Shown here in pieces: positions 25,478 through 33,694 of a stretch of 64,000 nt of DNA. The stretch lies in NCBI GenBank assembly GCA_050486545.1, contig JBJHDM010000004.1, positions 1-64,000 on the forward strand, in the 5' to 3' direction. Numbering within the stretch: the first letter of the stretch is position 1; each line of letters starts with the position of its first letter. Both the position numbers and the translations under genes were made by a program. The notes under the pieces were generated by a model, which saw only the letters and a list, made by a program, of their open reading frames with translations, was not told the DNA's origin and made no database searches. The stretch is from DAOMNN01 sp050486545. GTDB lineage: Bacteria > Pseudomonadota > Gammaproteobacteria > Burkholderiales > Rhodocyclaceae.

Positions 25478-25622
25478 GGTCACCTCCGATGCGGCGCGCG
25501 GCCGGCCGCCAGCCGGTGCGCGAACTGTCCAGGGATTCGACCTCGACGCCGTTCGGGTCGAGGAGCTTGAACTTGACGCGGGTCTCGGCACTGCTCGAAA
25601 GGATCTCGCAGGCGTCCCGCAC
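25464..25622 (-). CDS. Short early phage protein, unknown function, start uncertain
   Basis: The frame encodes ILSSSAETRVKFKLLDPNGVEVESLDSS and related sequence that looks coding, and its stop overlaps the next gene by 14 bp. A GTG at 25622 gives 52 residues; an ATG at 25688 inside the upstream gene would add 22. Neither has a convincing ribosome site. No family recognised. Confidence 0.4.
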   Translation of the reverse strand: MRDACEILSSSAETRVKFKLLDPNGVEVESLDSSRTGWRPAARRIGGDHVDR

Positions 25623-25647
25623 GGCGGGGAGCCGGTCCGCACGGCCA

Positions 25648-25842
25648 TCATTCGCCCTCCACCGATTCCAGCAGACCCGTGGATACATCCTCCAACTTGT
25701 CCGCTGCTTCGGTCAGGATCGAGACGTTGTACTCATCGAGCCCGTCCCATGCATCGGCCATGTCGAGCAGCTTGGTGCGCATGGCCTTGAGGCTGCGCCG
25801 CTGACCGGCTGCAATCTGCTTCTGCGTTTGCGCGGCCATCAT
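25648..25842 (-). CDS. Short helical early phage protein, unknown function
   Basis: Protein of 64 residues, basic at the N-terminus (KQIAAGQRRSLKAMRTKLLDMAD) and acidic at the C-terminus, probably one helical hairpin. It starts at 25842 in an ATGA overlap with the upstream gene. No family recognised. Confidence 0.55.
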   Translation of the reverse strand: MMAAQTQKQIAAGQRRSLKAMRTKLLDMADAWDGLDEYNVSILTEAADKLEDVSTGLLESVEGE

Positions 25843-26093
25843 TCGCCCTCCACTTCGACGCCGTCGACCGCCTGCACGAACGGCACGATATGGATCGGCG
25901 AGCAGCCCTTGACGCGGACCTCGGTCAGCTTGCCGTCGGGCCACATCACGCTGATGCGGGTCTCGGGCACGCCGCCGTCGTCGCGGCCGCGACAGAACGA
26001 GATACCCATGCCGTCGGGCAGCAGCCGGCCGACGTTGATCATAGAGCAGCGCAGCGCTTCGGTCATTTCTTCGATGGTGAGGTGTTCGGCCAT
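25839..26093 (-). CDS. Small early phage protein, unknown function
   Basis: Protein of 84 residues with an N-terminal helix (EHLTIEEMTEALRCSMINVGRLL) and a strand-rich second half (GISFCRGRDDGG, ETRISVMWPDGKLTEVRVKG). It starts 2 bp after the DUF3164 stop and overlaps the next gene by 4 bp. No family recognised. Confidence 0.55.
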   Translation of the reverse strand: MAEHLTIEEMTEALRCSMINVGRLLPDGMGISFCRGRDDGGVPETRISVMWPDGKLTEVRVKGCSPIHIVPFVQAVDGVEVEGE

Positions 26094-26094
26094 G

Positions 26095-26715
26095 TCACAC
26101 CCCCGCCACGTCGAGCGGGATCGGCTCCCACTTGTCGGTGTCGCCCACGCGTTCGTACACCCGCACGTACGCCTTCGTGCCGATGACCTGCACGGCATCA
26201 TTGATGGCGGACATGGCGCGGCGCCACCGTTCATCCTCGATGTTCACCCGGCGCAGTGCGAGCACGGCACCGGTGCGAATGTTGCCTTCCCTGTCGACTT
26301 CGAAGGCGCGGTCGATCAGCGCCTTGATCTCGGGGCGGGCATCGGAGGTCCAGTCGGTGAAGCACTCGTCGATGAGGGCCTTGGCCGCCTGCAGACGCTC
26401 GTCGAAGGTGATGTTCTCCGCCATCGCACGAACGATCTTGATCGAGCCGTCAAACGACAAGAGCGTGACGTTGCCCTTACGGCCGCCGCGGCGCACGCCG
26501 TACTGCTCGGCCGAGAGATCGACAAAGGCTTCGATGTCGGCAAACACACCTTCCTTGAAGATGCGCGCGGCGTCGGAGAAGTGCTTGGCGCGCTGGTGCA
26601 GCTCGCGCACCAGGTCATCGCGTGCGCGGTCGATGGGCTTCACCATCTCCTGCGGTACGAGGTGCCCGGCGGCGTTGCGCATGTAACCGTCTGGTGCGGT
26701 GGATTCGTGGTTCAT
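26095..26715 (-). CDS. DUF3164-family early phage protein
   Basis: Protein of 206 residues with the pattern of the DUF3164 family, found in the early operon of Mu-like phages: GYMRNAAGHLVPQEMVKPIDRARDDLV, FVDLSAEQYGVRRGGRKGNVTLLSFDG, and IKALIDRAF with INIEDERW-like sequence. Its function is not established. It lies between MuB and GemA, as in relatives. Confidence 0.85.
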   Translation of the reverse strand: MNHESTAPDGYMRNAAGHLVPQEMVKPIDRARDDLVRELHQRAKHFSDAARIFKEGVFADIEAFVDLSAEQYGVRRGGRKGNVTLLSFDGSIKIVRAMAENITFDERLQAAKALIDECFTDWTSDARPEIKALIDRAFEVDREGNIRTGAVLALRRVNIEDERWRRAMSAINDAVQVIGTKAYVRVYERVGDTDKWEPIPLDVAGV

Positions 26716-26852
26716 ATGGATACTCCCTGCTGGATGTGGCTGGTCTTGCGGCGAGCGCCGTACTTCAGGCTGGCCGGATCGATCTGGCCGGCGCGCAGCG
26801 CGATCAGCACGCGCCCGGCCAGGTCGGACTGGGTGTAGGTGCGCGCACTCAC
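26712..26852 (-). CDS. Very small early phage protein, unknown function
   Basis: A 46-residue product starting with GTG at 26852 (GTGA overlap with the upstream stop) and ending in a 4-bp overlap with the DUF3164 gene. Sequence such as YTQSDLAGRVLIALRAGQID looks like a helix-turn-helix fragment. Both overlaps argue that it is translated. Confidence 0.5.
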   Translation of the reverse strand: MSARTYTQSDLAGRVLIALRAGQIDPASLKYGARRKTSHIQQGVSI

Positions 26853-27220
26853 GGCCGCTCCTCCCACATCACGCAGCAGCCGCGGAAACTGCAACTCGCG
26901 ACGGTCACGGCTTCGGTGCCGATGCCGCGCTGCCAGTAGCTGCGCGGGCCGGACGCATCCAGGAGCGCGGCGATCGATTCGGCCGGGTTGCGCTCGATGC
27001 GGATCGTCGGTTCGTCCTCGGCGCCGGGGTATTGGCCGTCGACGCTGTGCTCGAGCACACGTAGGCCCTGCGCACGCAGCGCGCGCAGGGCATCGTTGAG
27101 CGTGGTCAGGCGCCGCACGACCGCGTCGCTCAGCACGCGCGGCGCGGGCGCGGCGTCGGGGCTCGGGACTGCGCGGGCGTGGATCAGGCGCAGCGGGGTG
27201 GCGTGGGGTCCGTGGATCAT
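26849..27220 (-). CDS. Early phage protein, unknown function
   Basis: Protein of 123 residues with a helical middle (SDAVVRRLTTLNDALRALRAQGLRVLE) and a C-terminal part containing two Cys (ASCSFRGCCVMWEE). It lies 2 bp after MuB and overlaps the next small gene. Many Mu-like phages keep short unassigned genes here. The ATG at 27220 is preferred over a GTG 9 bp upstream. Confidence 0.55.
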   Translation of the reverse strand: MIHGPHATPLRLIHARAVPSPDAAPAPRVLSDAVVRRLTTLNDALRALRAQGLRVLEHSVDGQYPGAEDEPTIRIERNPAESIAALLDASGPRSYWQRGIGTEAVTVASCSFRGCCVMWEERP

Positions 27221-27222
27221 GG

Positions 27223-28413
27223 TCAGCACCCCCGCACCACTTGCGCGTCGACGCGCGGGTATTGCACAGAGGCTGCGGCGTTCATCGCCCGTACCACCAG
27301 GTTGTTGACCACCAGGGGAAAGCAGATTGAGCGCGCCTCGGCCATGCTCCCGCCGCGGGGCACGCGCACCAGGCGGGCGCGGATCGCGTCGATCGCGTCG
27401 TCGGCGAACACGTCGGCCAGCTGCACCCCCACACGGCCAAGCTTGTGTGCCAGGTAGGGCTGCAGGTCGTCGTCGAGCGGAAGCATCTCGCGCCGCTCGC
27501 AGCGCTGTACGATCTCGCGCACGTCGGCGAGCTTGTCCGAGAGCATCCCGTCAAGCTCGGGCTGTGCGATCAGCACCACGCCCAGCAACCGCTTGAGCCC
27601 GTCTTTCATCTCCATGAAGCTCTTCAGGTGCCGGAAGGTGCTCTTGGGCATGCGGTGGGCCTCCTCGATCACGAGCAGGTTCGCGTAGCCCGCGCGCTGC
27701 GAGTTGGTGAGCAGCTCATGCACCTGGCGGGCGCGGGACTGGGTGCTCGCACGCACGCACTCGCCGGGCGCCAGGGTGTGGATGATGGCCTCGGCGATCT
27801 GGCCCGACTTCATCACCTTGCCGGTGCGCTCGGTCGCCTCCATCTCCATCACATAGGGCTTGATCACGACCACCGGCCGGCCCTCGGTGCGGATGCGCTC
27901 TTCGAGCTCCTCGCGCAACGTCGTTTTGCCGCTGCCCGATTCGCCCACCAGCGCGACGAAGCCCTGGTTCAACGCGCAGTCCATCAGCGCGGCCCGTGCT
28001 CGCCGGGTGCTCGGGCTGGCGAACACGTCGGCCAGCGTCTGGATCTCATCCACGAACGGGCTGCGCGGCAGGCCGAAGTGCTCGCGTGCCTCATGCGTGA
28101 GGGTTTCGTTGCGTAGTAACATGTGCTCGTCCTCGTCGGTTTCACTGCTGGATGGGACATCGGCCTCGGTCGCGTTGCCGCGCGACTGGGGCCAACTATC
28201 GAATGCGGTTGCAATCTGTGCCTCGCTGGCACCGTGGGTGCGCAGACTGGTGCAGATGGCGCCGCGCAACACGTGCCGCGGCGGGTGCTTGCGCGGCCAC
28301 AGGCCGTGGTTGCAGATCTGGGCCAGGGTCGCCGGGCTCACGCCAGCGTCGCGGGCGATGTCGCTTTGCGTGATGCCCAGTCCGGCGATCAGGCGTTTCA
28401 GGTTCAGTCGCAT
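27223..28413 (-). CDS. MuB-like AAA+ ATPase, transposition target protein
   Basis: Protein of 396 residues that selects target DNA and activates the transposase. An N-terminal helix-turn-helix (LGITQSDIARDAGVSPATLAQI, about 12-34) is followed by a linker and an AAA+ domain with Walker A GESGSGKTT (157-165), Walker B LLVIEEAHRM and a C-terminal helical lid. The HTH-AAA arrangement matches Mu B. The ATG at 28413 has AGGGG four bases upstream, 14 bp after the transposase stop. Confidence 0.9.
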   Translation of the reverse strand: MRLNLKRLIAGLGITQSDIARDAGVSPATLAQICNHGLWPRKHPPRHVLRGAICTSLRTHGASEAQIATAFDSWPQSRGNATEADVPSSSETDEDEHMLLRNETLTHEAREHFGLPRSPFVDEIQTLADVFASPSTRRARAALMDCALNQGFVALVGESGSGKTTLREELEERIRTEGRPVVVIKPYVMEMEATERTGKVMKSGQIAEAIIHTLAPGECVRASTQSRARQVHELLTNSQRAGYANLLVIEEAHRMPKSTFRHLKSFMEMKDGLKRLLGVVLIAQPELDGMLSDKLADVREIVQRCERREMLPLDDDLQPYLAHKLGRVGVQLADVFADDAIDAIRARLVRVPRGGSMAEARSICFPLVVNNLVVRAMNAAASVQYPRVDAQVVRGC

Positions 28414-28427
28414 GTTTCCCCTTTGAG

Positions 28428-30197
28428 TCATTCGCCCACCACGCGCAGACCGGCGCGCGTGGCAAGCCGCTGCTGCAGGGGGTCGAGTTCGGTTTCGGGT
28501 ACGCCGTCCGGATACCAGGCGGCGATCTGGGCGTTCTTGTCGGCCGACAGCTGCACCCCGCGGCGCAGCAGCTCGGTGGCGGCTTCGAAGTGGGTGAGCA
28601 GGCGCTCGGGCGTGCGGTCGATCGCGGTGACGTTGGGCGCCAGTTCGGTGCCGTTGCGCGGCAGCCAGGTCGGCACGGGCGTCGTGTCGATGACCTTGGC
28701 CGGGTCGATGCGCCCACCGAACGACGCCGCGCGCGCCTTGCGCTTGGCCGCGGACTCCTCGTCGGTGGCCGAATCGGTGGCCACCCGCTCGACCAGCTTG
28801 CGATGCGTGTCGGCCAGGGTATCGGCCGGGCGTGCGTACTCCTCGCCGATCACCGGTGCGTCATCGCGGAAACCGGCGGCGCCACGCGCCACTTGCGGGA
28901 TGGTGTGCAGCAGTTCGTTGCCGTCGGCATCGACGTCGACGATGACCGCCGAATCCGGTTGGTACGGATTCCAGGTGACCTGCAGCTTCTCGCCGACCAT
29001 CACCCGGGGGATCGCACTCACGTCGAACTCGCGGCTGTCGAACTGCACCGTGAGGGTGCCGCTCACGGTGCGCGGATCCGGCACATGGGTGAGCAGCGCC
29101 CGGGCCAGTTCGGCATCGACCACCCGCAACTGCTCCGGGCGGATCTCCATCCAGGCGTCGAATCGCGTCATGCCGTGGCGGCTGTGGATCCTTGTGGCGT
29201 TGTACCAGCGGGCCCACTTGCGCACCGCGGCGTTGAGCGCGTCCAGGTCTGTCACCGGCTTCAAGCGCAGCCCCGCCTCGAATGAGCGTTCGAGGAGGTT
29301 GCGCCCGTTCTCCACCTGGCCGGTGGCGCGCGCGTTGCCTGGCGCGTGGGCGATCAGCTCCATCTGCAGGCGGCGCGCGAGGTTCTTGACCGGGCCGCTG
29401 GTGTTGGCCGCGCCCATGTCCATCATGAGGATGAACGGCACGCCGTAGAACGGGTCGCTACCGCGCTGTTGCGTCGCCTGGATGAACGACTCGGCCAGAT
29501 TGATCGCCGACTCGGCCCCCATCACGTAGTTCGCGAAGATGGCGCCCGAATAGTGGTCGGTGACCTCGTACGACCACACGCGGTCGGCCTCGATGCGGCG
29601 CAGATTGGCGGGCTTGTTCTTGTAGAACTTGGCAGACTCCATCACCTGCAGGCCGCTCTCGCGCTCGCTGCGAGCGTTCAGGTAGTACAGCACGCACAGG
29701 CTGGCGTCGATCTGCCACACATGGTTCGGGTGCAGGCTGCGCAACTCGGTGTGTGGCGCCGGGCGCAGCAGCTGATCCGGGTGTAGGCCATACACCCGCA
29801 ACGCCCGGGCGATCGCGCTGTCGGAGAGCGGCCGAACCTCGCCCGTGGCCTCGTTCAGATACTCGGCCCGGATCTCGCAGTTGGCCCGCAGCAGCTCCAC
29901 CGCCTGGGTGATGCTCATTAGGCGCTTGCTGTTCTTGCGCAGGCTGTCCATCAGCAGAGCGGAGATCAGCACCGCCTCGTCACGGGTCAGCGACACGGCG
30001 CCGGCGTCAGTGCGCCGTTTGCGTTCGGGCTTCACGACCACTCCTTTGAGTTTGCGCAGCAGGGTTGCCCGGCTAAGTCCAAGATGCCGGCAGGCGGCGG
30101 CATAGACCTCGCCCTTGCCACCATGACCGGCGGCATAGGCGCGGCGCTGCACGTCGATCAGCGCGGAGATCAGGGCCGGGTTCATGGCGTCGCTCAT
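28428..30197 (-). CDS. MuA-like DDE transposase
   Basis: Protein of 589 residues that inserts and replicates the phage by transposition. The N-terminal third is helical and basic for end binding. The catalytic core has D164 (WQIDAS), D260 (MMDMGAAN) and E296 (ATGQVENGRN), spaced as D-D(35)-E, then a C-terminal beta-barrel and a helical tail that would contact MuB. The start at 30197 follows 2 bp after the gene upstream. Its binding sites are likely the GCGCGATAAAT repeats at both phage ends. Confidence 0.93.
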   Translation of the reverse strand: MSDAMNPALISALIDVQRRAYAAGHGGKGEVYAAACRHLGLSRATLLRKLKGVVVKPERKRRTDAGAVSLTRDEAVLISALLMDSLRKNSKRLMSITQAVELLRANCEIRAEYLNEATGEVRPLSDSAIARALRVYGLHPDQLLRPAPHTELRSLHPNHVWQIDASLCVLYYLNARSERESGLQVMESAKFYKNKPANLRRIEADRVWSYEVTDHYSGAIFANYVMGAESAINLAESFIQATQQRGSDPFYGVPFILMMDMGAANTSGPVKNLARRLQMELIAHAPGNARATGQVENGRNLLERSFEAGLRLKPVTDLDALNAAVRKWARWYNATRIHSRHGMTRFDAWMEIRPEQLRVVDAELARALLTHVPDPRTVSGTLTVQFDSREFDVSAIPRVMVGEKLQVTWNPYQPDSAVIVDVDADGNELLHTIPQVARGAAGFRDDAPVIGEEYARPADTLADTHRKLVERVATDSATDEESAAKRKARAASFGGRIDPAKVIDTTPVPTWLPRNGTELAPNVTAIDRTPERLLTHFEAATELLRRGVQLSADKNAQIAAWYPDGVPETELDPLQQRLATRAGLRVVGE

Positions 30198-30199
30198 GC

Positions 30200-31120
30200 T
30201 CAGTCCCCATCCACCCATGCGACCTCGCCACGATCGACGTCGGGCAGGCCGAACTCGTCGCGCAGCGCGACCAGGTCGGTCAGCAACTGCCCCACGAGAC
30301 CCGCCATGAACACCGTCTGCCGCGCGCCGGTCTCTTCGCCATGGTCATTGAGCGCAATCAACGCCTGGCGCAGCTGCCCGATGATGGCGCCGCGGGCATC
30401 GTGGCCAATACGCGTGGCCTCGGCCTGCAGCTTGGCGAGGACCTCGTCCGGCGGGGCGACGGCAATGAGCTTGACCTCGCGCTGCAGCTGCTCGATGCGC
30501 TGGGTTTTCTCGGCACTGATCTCCTCGGTGGCCTTGAGCTCGCCCTTGAGGTGCTCGACCTTGGCGTGCGTCTCGTCGAGCTTGTTTGCCAGCGACTGGA
30601 TGAGCGTGACCACCTCAGTCTTGCTCTCGGACTGCATTGCTTCCTTGACGGCCTCCAGCTCGTCCTCGGGCAGGGAAAGCAGCAGGCGCAGTTGGGTACG
30701 CTTCAGACCAAGGCTCGTGGCGATCTCGTAGCACTCAGCGCCGAGCGCTTCCAAGGTCTGCCGGCTCTCGGCCATGACCGAGTAGCTCTTCTTGAATACC
30801 AGGCGGCAGAAGTCCTGAATATTCTCCGCCGGGCGGAGATTCCCGTCAGGGTGCTCCACCGGGATGTGCTTGTATCCCTTGGATTTGGAGATTTCCTCGA
30901 ACAACTGAATATCCGCCGCGCGGAGAAATTGCGTCGCGGCGAGCGCCATCTGCCGGGCACCAACGAGCTGGCCCAGGCGGTAGACCTCAGAGACGATTGA
31001 CCTCTCATCGATGATGGCCGTCTCGCGCATCACCGCCATCTGCTGCTCAGCCTGCTGCTCACCCGCTGCATCCAGAATTTCCACGTCTGGCTGCGGGACC
31101 GGTTTCTTTCCTCGTGTCAT
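30200..31120 (-). CDS. Coiled-coil early phage protein encoded before the transposase
   Basis: Protein of 306 residues. The N-terminal half contains SEVYRLGQLVGARQMALAATQF and KGYKHIPVEHPDG; the middle (about 185-225) is a long charged coiled coil (LANKLDETHAKVEHLKGELK). BcepMu-like phages have a similar protein in this place, but I know no function. It overlaps its upstream neighbour by 4 bp and ends 2 bp before the transposase gene. Confidence 0.7.
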   Translation of the reverse strand: MTRGKKPVPQPDVEILDAAGEQQAEQQMAVMRETAIIDERSIVSEVYRLGQLVGARQMALAATQFLRAADIQLFEEISKSKGYKHIPVEHPDGNLRPAENIQDFCRLVFKKSYSVMAESRQTLEALGAECYEIATSLGLKRTQLRLLLSLPEDELEAVKEAMQSESKTEVVTLIQSLANKLDETHAKVEHLKGELKATEEISAEKTQRIEQLQREVKLIAVAPPDEVLAKLQAEATRIGHDARGAIIGQLRQALIALNDHGEETGARQTVFMAGLVGQLLTDLVALRDEFGLPDVDRGEVAWVDGD

Positions 31121-31467
31121 TTGGTATTACCTCCGGCTATGAAGCTGAGAATTTCGCCATCGCTGGCGGTGCGGGTATAGGTATCTCGGTCCTCGCGCAG
31201 CTGCGTCTCCGCGCGGCCGAGAGCGGCATAGACCTTCACGGCCTGCTGTGGCAGGCGGGCGGTCAAGCGCCAGCATTGGGTCTGCTCGTCGAAGCGGGCA
31301 ATCCCTGCGGTTGCGAGGTTGTCGAGGTCGCGGGTCATGGAAGACGGGTCGCAGCCCACCAGCTTGGCCAGGGTGCCGGGCGGGTAGCCCTTGACCACGT
31401 CGCCGAACAGCGCAAGCACGACCTTCAAGATCCGCTGCTGGCTGGAGTTGGTGTATTTGCCTGCCAT
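31117..31467 (-). CDS. Winged-helix early phage regulator
   Basis: Protein of 116 residues with an apparent winged helix-turn-helix: QRILKVVLALFGDVVKGYPPGTLAKLVGCDPSSMTRDLDNLATAG, similar in style to IclR or MarR DNA-binding domains. It starts at 31467 in an ATGA overlap with the gene upstream. It probably controls phage transcription, perhaps the early-to-middle switch. Confidence 0.65.
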   Translation of the reverse strand: MAGKYTNSSQQRILKVVLALFGDVVKGYPPGTLAKLVGCDPSSMTRDLDNLATAGIARFDEQTQCWRLTARLPQQAVKVYAALGRAETQLREDRDTYTRTASDGEILSFIAGGNTK

Positions 31468-31931
31468 CACTGCAGCTCCAGTTCCGGTTGCTCGGTCTTC
31501 TCGACGTTGGCGCGATGCCAGGCCAGCGACTCCAGCCCGGTCGAGAGCTCGCCCATGCACTCCTCGCGGCTCGCCTTGCCGTCAATGAAGTCGAGCAGCG
31601 CGCCCACCGCGACGTTGAGCGTGGCCTGCAGGATGTGCACATCCGCGGCGTCGGGCATGCGGCCGGCGGGGATCTGGATCACCGCCGAGCCCTCGCGGCT
31701 GGCCAGGTAGCGCACCACGTGGGTGGCGCCGGTCAGGTGCTGCCAGCCGAGCAGCGCGCGAACCGGCATGGAATCGGTTTCCAACCACTTGTAGAGCGTG
31801 GCCGGGGTGGTGCCGAGCAGCTCGGCGATGCGCTCGACGTTCAGGCGGCGGTGCTTGAGTGCGTGCGCCTTGTCCAGTTCGAACGCGGCGCGCAGGGACT
31901 GCGGTACGGGCTTCGAAGGTCGTTGTGCCAT
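31467..31931 (-). CDS. Helix-turn-helix early phage protein
   Basis: Protein of 154 residues with a helix-turn-helix near residues 28-55 (LNVERIAELLGTTPATLYKWLE) followed by a helical C-terminal half. It occupies a place used for regulators in BcepMu-like phages. The ATG at 31931 gives MAQRPSKPVPQS and is preferred over an upstream ATG at 31964. Confidence 0.65.
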   Translation of the reverse strand: MAQRPSKPVPQSLRAAFELDKAHALKHRRLNVERIAELLGTTPATLYKWLETDSMPVRALLGWQHLTGATHVVRYLASREGSAVIQIPAGRMPDAADVHILQATLNVAVGALLDFIDGKASREECMGELSTGLESLAWHRANVEKTEQPELELQ

Positions 31932-31983
31932 TGGAATGCCTCGAAATTGCGGGGTGCTAAACAAAGTCGGTTTTGGAATCGGA

Positions 31984-31996
31984 GAAACCGCGTTTC
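31984..31996. promoter_or_regulatory. Short inverted repeat, possible operator
   Basis: GAAAC-CGC-GTTTC is a perfect 5-bp inverted repeat between the helix-turn-helix gene (leftward) and the zinc-ribbon gene (rightward). It is placed where a regulator could act on one or both. Its factor is unknown. Confidence 0.3.
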
Positions 31997-32066
31997 ACCG
32001 GGCTAAAATGCAGTCAGTGCTGAATCAAGTTGCGGCCTCATGACGGGGTCTTGATCGGGAGGGCTG

Positions 32067-32579
32067 ATGGACATCTCGTCACTGATCGCTAGTACCGGGG
32101 CCGGCCTCGCGGCCTTGAAGGATCTCGGAGGAGCTCTGCTCGACGAGCGCGACCGCCAGAAAGCGGCGGCCATCCACATCCAGTTCACGGAAAAGCTCAT
32201 CGACACCCAGGCCCAGCTTTTGCAAGTGTTGAGCACCGTCATCGAGCAGCAGCGGCAGATCCCCGTCCTTGAGCAGCGCATTCGCGATCTGGAGGCTGAC
32301 CGTGCCGAGAAAGAGCGTTATGTGCTTGCCAAACTCGGAACCGAGCGGGAGTTCTTTGTGTACCGCCTGCGCGATGCCTCCGAACTTGAGGAGCGCGCCG
32401 GAGAGATCCCGCACGCCATCTGCCAGCCGTGCTTCGAGCTCGACAAGAAGGTCGTCCTCGTCGGCAACGGCGACGGGTACTGGTGGTGCCCGGTCTGCAA
32501 GCATGGCGCCCAGGTCTGGCCGGCCACACCCGACCCCCGTTTCACTTCGGAGGGTCGAGGCGGGCTTAGGGGATATTGA
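32067..32579 (+). CDS. Coiled-coil protein with C-terminal zinc ribbon, possible moron
   Basis: Protein of 170 residues. Residues about 20-90 are a charged coiled coil (FTEKLIDTQAQLLQVLSTVI), and the C-terminus has two Cys pairs, CQPC and CPVC, that form a zinc ribbon. It points against the surrounding early genes and has its own ribosome site (GGGAGGG). A single reversed gene inside the early operon may be expressed in the lysogen. No family function known. Confidence 0.7.
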   Translation: MDISSLIASTGAGLAALKDLGGALLDERDRQKAAAIHIQFTEKLIDTQAQLLQVLSTVIEQQRQIPVLEQRIRDLEADRAEKERYVLAKLGTEREFFVYRLRDASELEERAGEIPHAICQPCFELDKKVVLVGNGDGYWWCPVCKHGAQVWPATPDPRFTSEGRGGLRGY

Positions 32580-32599
32580 GTTGGTGGTCATCGGGTGCC

Positions 32600-32800
32600 T
32601 CAGGCGGCAAGTTGTTCGTCGACCGGCAGGCCGAGCTTGAGGCGGATGTCGCGGCCGGTGCCGTAGTTGCCGCGGCGGATGCCGCGGATAACCTCGGAGA
32701 CGTCGCGGTACTTGAAGCCGTTGGCTTCGGACCACGACTTGAGGGTGTGGCCCTGCTTGCGCAGGCTGTGCTTGATTTGGTTGGCATTGGGGGTAGCCAT
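32600..32800 (-). CDS. Small DNA-binding regulator, Ner/Cro-like
   Basis: Protein of 66 residues, almost wholly a helix-turn-helix domain: HSLRKQGHTLKSWSEANGF and YRDVSEVIRGIRRGNYGTGRD. It is the first gene of the leftward early operon, divergent from the repressor, as Ner is in Mu. The ATG at 32800 has GGAGG upstream. It probably shuts down early or repressor transcription during lytic growth. Confidence 0.75.
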   Translation of the reverse strand: MATPNANQIKHSLRKQGHTLKSWSEANGFKYRDVSEVIRGIRRGNYGTGRDIRLKLGLPVDEQLAA

Positions 32801-32861
32801 GTCGGAACCTCCGTTTAGTGAATGACTGTGTTTGCAACGTGTGGCGCGTTGTGTGGTGTGA

Positions 32862-32891
32862 ATAATAGGTGCGGAAATCTGCACCTGTCAA
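32862..32891 (-). promoter_or_regulatory. Leftward early promoter with operator between -35 and -10
   Basis: On the minus strand TTGACA (32891-32886), an 18-bp spacer and TATTAT (32867-32862) form a near-consensus sigma70 promoter. The spacer is exactly GGTGCAGATTTCCGCACC, an inverted repeat GGTGC-N8-GCACC, so a repressor bound there would block RNA polymerase. The transcript would start about 55 bp before the Ner-like gene. Confidence 0.85.
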
Positions 32892-32898
32892 CATAAAG

Positions 32899-32912
32899 TG
32901 CGGTGATCTGCA
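32899..32912. promoter_or_regulatory. Second repressor operator, overlapping the repressor start codon
   Basis: TGCGGTGATCTGCA repeats the core of the operator at 32870-32883 (TGCGGAAATCTGCA) with two mismatches, 29 bp away. It ends on the first base of the repressor ATG, so binding should limit repressor synthesis. A third, weaker copy (TGCAACTATCTGCA) lies at 33042-33055 inside the repressor gene. Confidence 0.65.
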
Positions 32913-33355
32913 TGATCGGTGAAAGACTGCGAGAAGAGCGTGAGCGGCTTGAACTGACGCAGCCTGCTTTTGCGGAGGCCGCTGGAGCCAAGAAACGGAC
33001 GCTGATCGACTGGGAAAAAGGAGTCAGCTCGCCGACTGCAGTGCAACTATCTGCACTTTCTGAGATTGGCGCCGACGTTCTCTACATCCTCACCGGCCAG
33101 CGCACAGGCGGGACCGAGTCGGCATCCCCGGCCGCTGTGAGTGAGAAGCTTGACAACGACACGCGCAAGGCGATCGAGATGGCCGGGGACGAGCTCAGCC
33201 GCCAGCGCAAGATCGTCAGTGGCAAGACGCTGGTCGAACTGGTCGAATCCGGCCGGCGTTACATCCGCCAGGCGCGCGAACTCGATCGCCGCCCGGCACC
33301 CGCCTCCCCGGAGGTCCGCCATGCGAAAGCACGCCGCAAGACCGAATCCTTGTGA
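32912..33355 (+). CDS. Phage repressor, XRE-family helix-turn-helix
   Basis: Protein of 147 residues that should keep the prophage silent. Residues 1-65 form a Cro/cI-type domain (IGERLREERERLELTQPAFAEAAGAKKRTLIDWEKG); the rest is a charged helical region that could dimerise, without the LexA-type cleavage domain. It is divergent from the Ner-like gene. The ATG at 32912 is preferred over a GTG at 32903 because it fits the domain start. Confidence 0.85.
   Translation: MIGERLREERERLELTQPAFAEAAGAKKRTLIDWEKGVSSPTAVQLSALSEIGADVLYILTGQRTGGTESASPAAVSEKLDNDTRKAIEMAGDELSRQRKIVSGKTLVELVESGRRYIRQARELDRRPAPASPEVRHAKARRKTESL
33042..33055. promoter_or_regulatory. Possible third operator inside the repressor gene
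   Basis: TGCAACTATCTGCA matches 10 of 14 positions of the operator TGCGGTGATCTGCA, including the whole right half ATCTGCA. It lies 130 bp into the repressor gene and could allow looping or autoregulation. It may also be chance. Confidence 0.35.
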
Positions 33356-33632
33356 CATACGTCTCGGATCGGCGCGGGTATCGGTCCGCCGTCTGATGCG
33401 CGTTGATATGATTGCCGCATTTCGGGCAGTCATGAGGGACGGCGGCATGGAGGAGAAGTGGGCGCGCACCTGGATGCGCGAGCAAGTCGATGCGGCGCTT
33501 GCGAATCGCGAGGAACCGACCACGACCTACAACGTGGGGGGCGTGCCGCTGTCGGTGACCGGCGAGCACGTCGCGTTCATGGTCGTGCCGGCCCGGCCGA
33601 CAACCGATGGCGAACCGGGGGGCGATGCATGA
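33321..33632 (+). CDS. Small phage protein, unknown function
   Basis: Protein of 103 residues beginning at ATG 33321, which has GGAGG six bases upstream within the end of the repressor gene; later in-frame ATGs at 33396 and 33408 lack one. The C-terminal part (TTTYNVGGVPLSVTGEHVAFMVVP) looks like beta strands. It overlaps the repressor by 35 bp. No family recognised. Confidence 0.5.
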   Translation: MRKHAARPNPCDIRLGSARVSVRRLMRVDMIAAFRAVMRDGGMEEKWARTWMREQVDAALANREEPTTTYNVGGVPLSVTGEHVAFMVVPARPTTDGEPGGDA

Positions 33633-33694
33633 GCGATTGGCGCGATTACGCCGCCGGTCTTGCGCACCGCGACGGGAGGGAGAAGGCCGCGTGA
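33629..33694 (+). CDS. Tiny 21-residue open frame, possibly translated
   Basis: An ATG at 33629 overlaps the previous stop (ATGA), follows a purine-rich GGGGGG stretch, and its stop overlaps the next start (GTGA). The product begins SDWRDYAAGLAHRDG. Coupling on both sides suggests translation, perhaps only as a leader for the next gene. Confidence 0.4.
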   Translation: MSDWRDYAAGLAHRDGREKAA

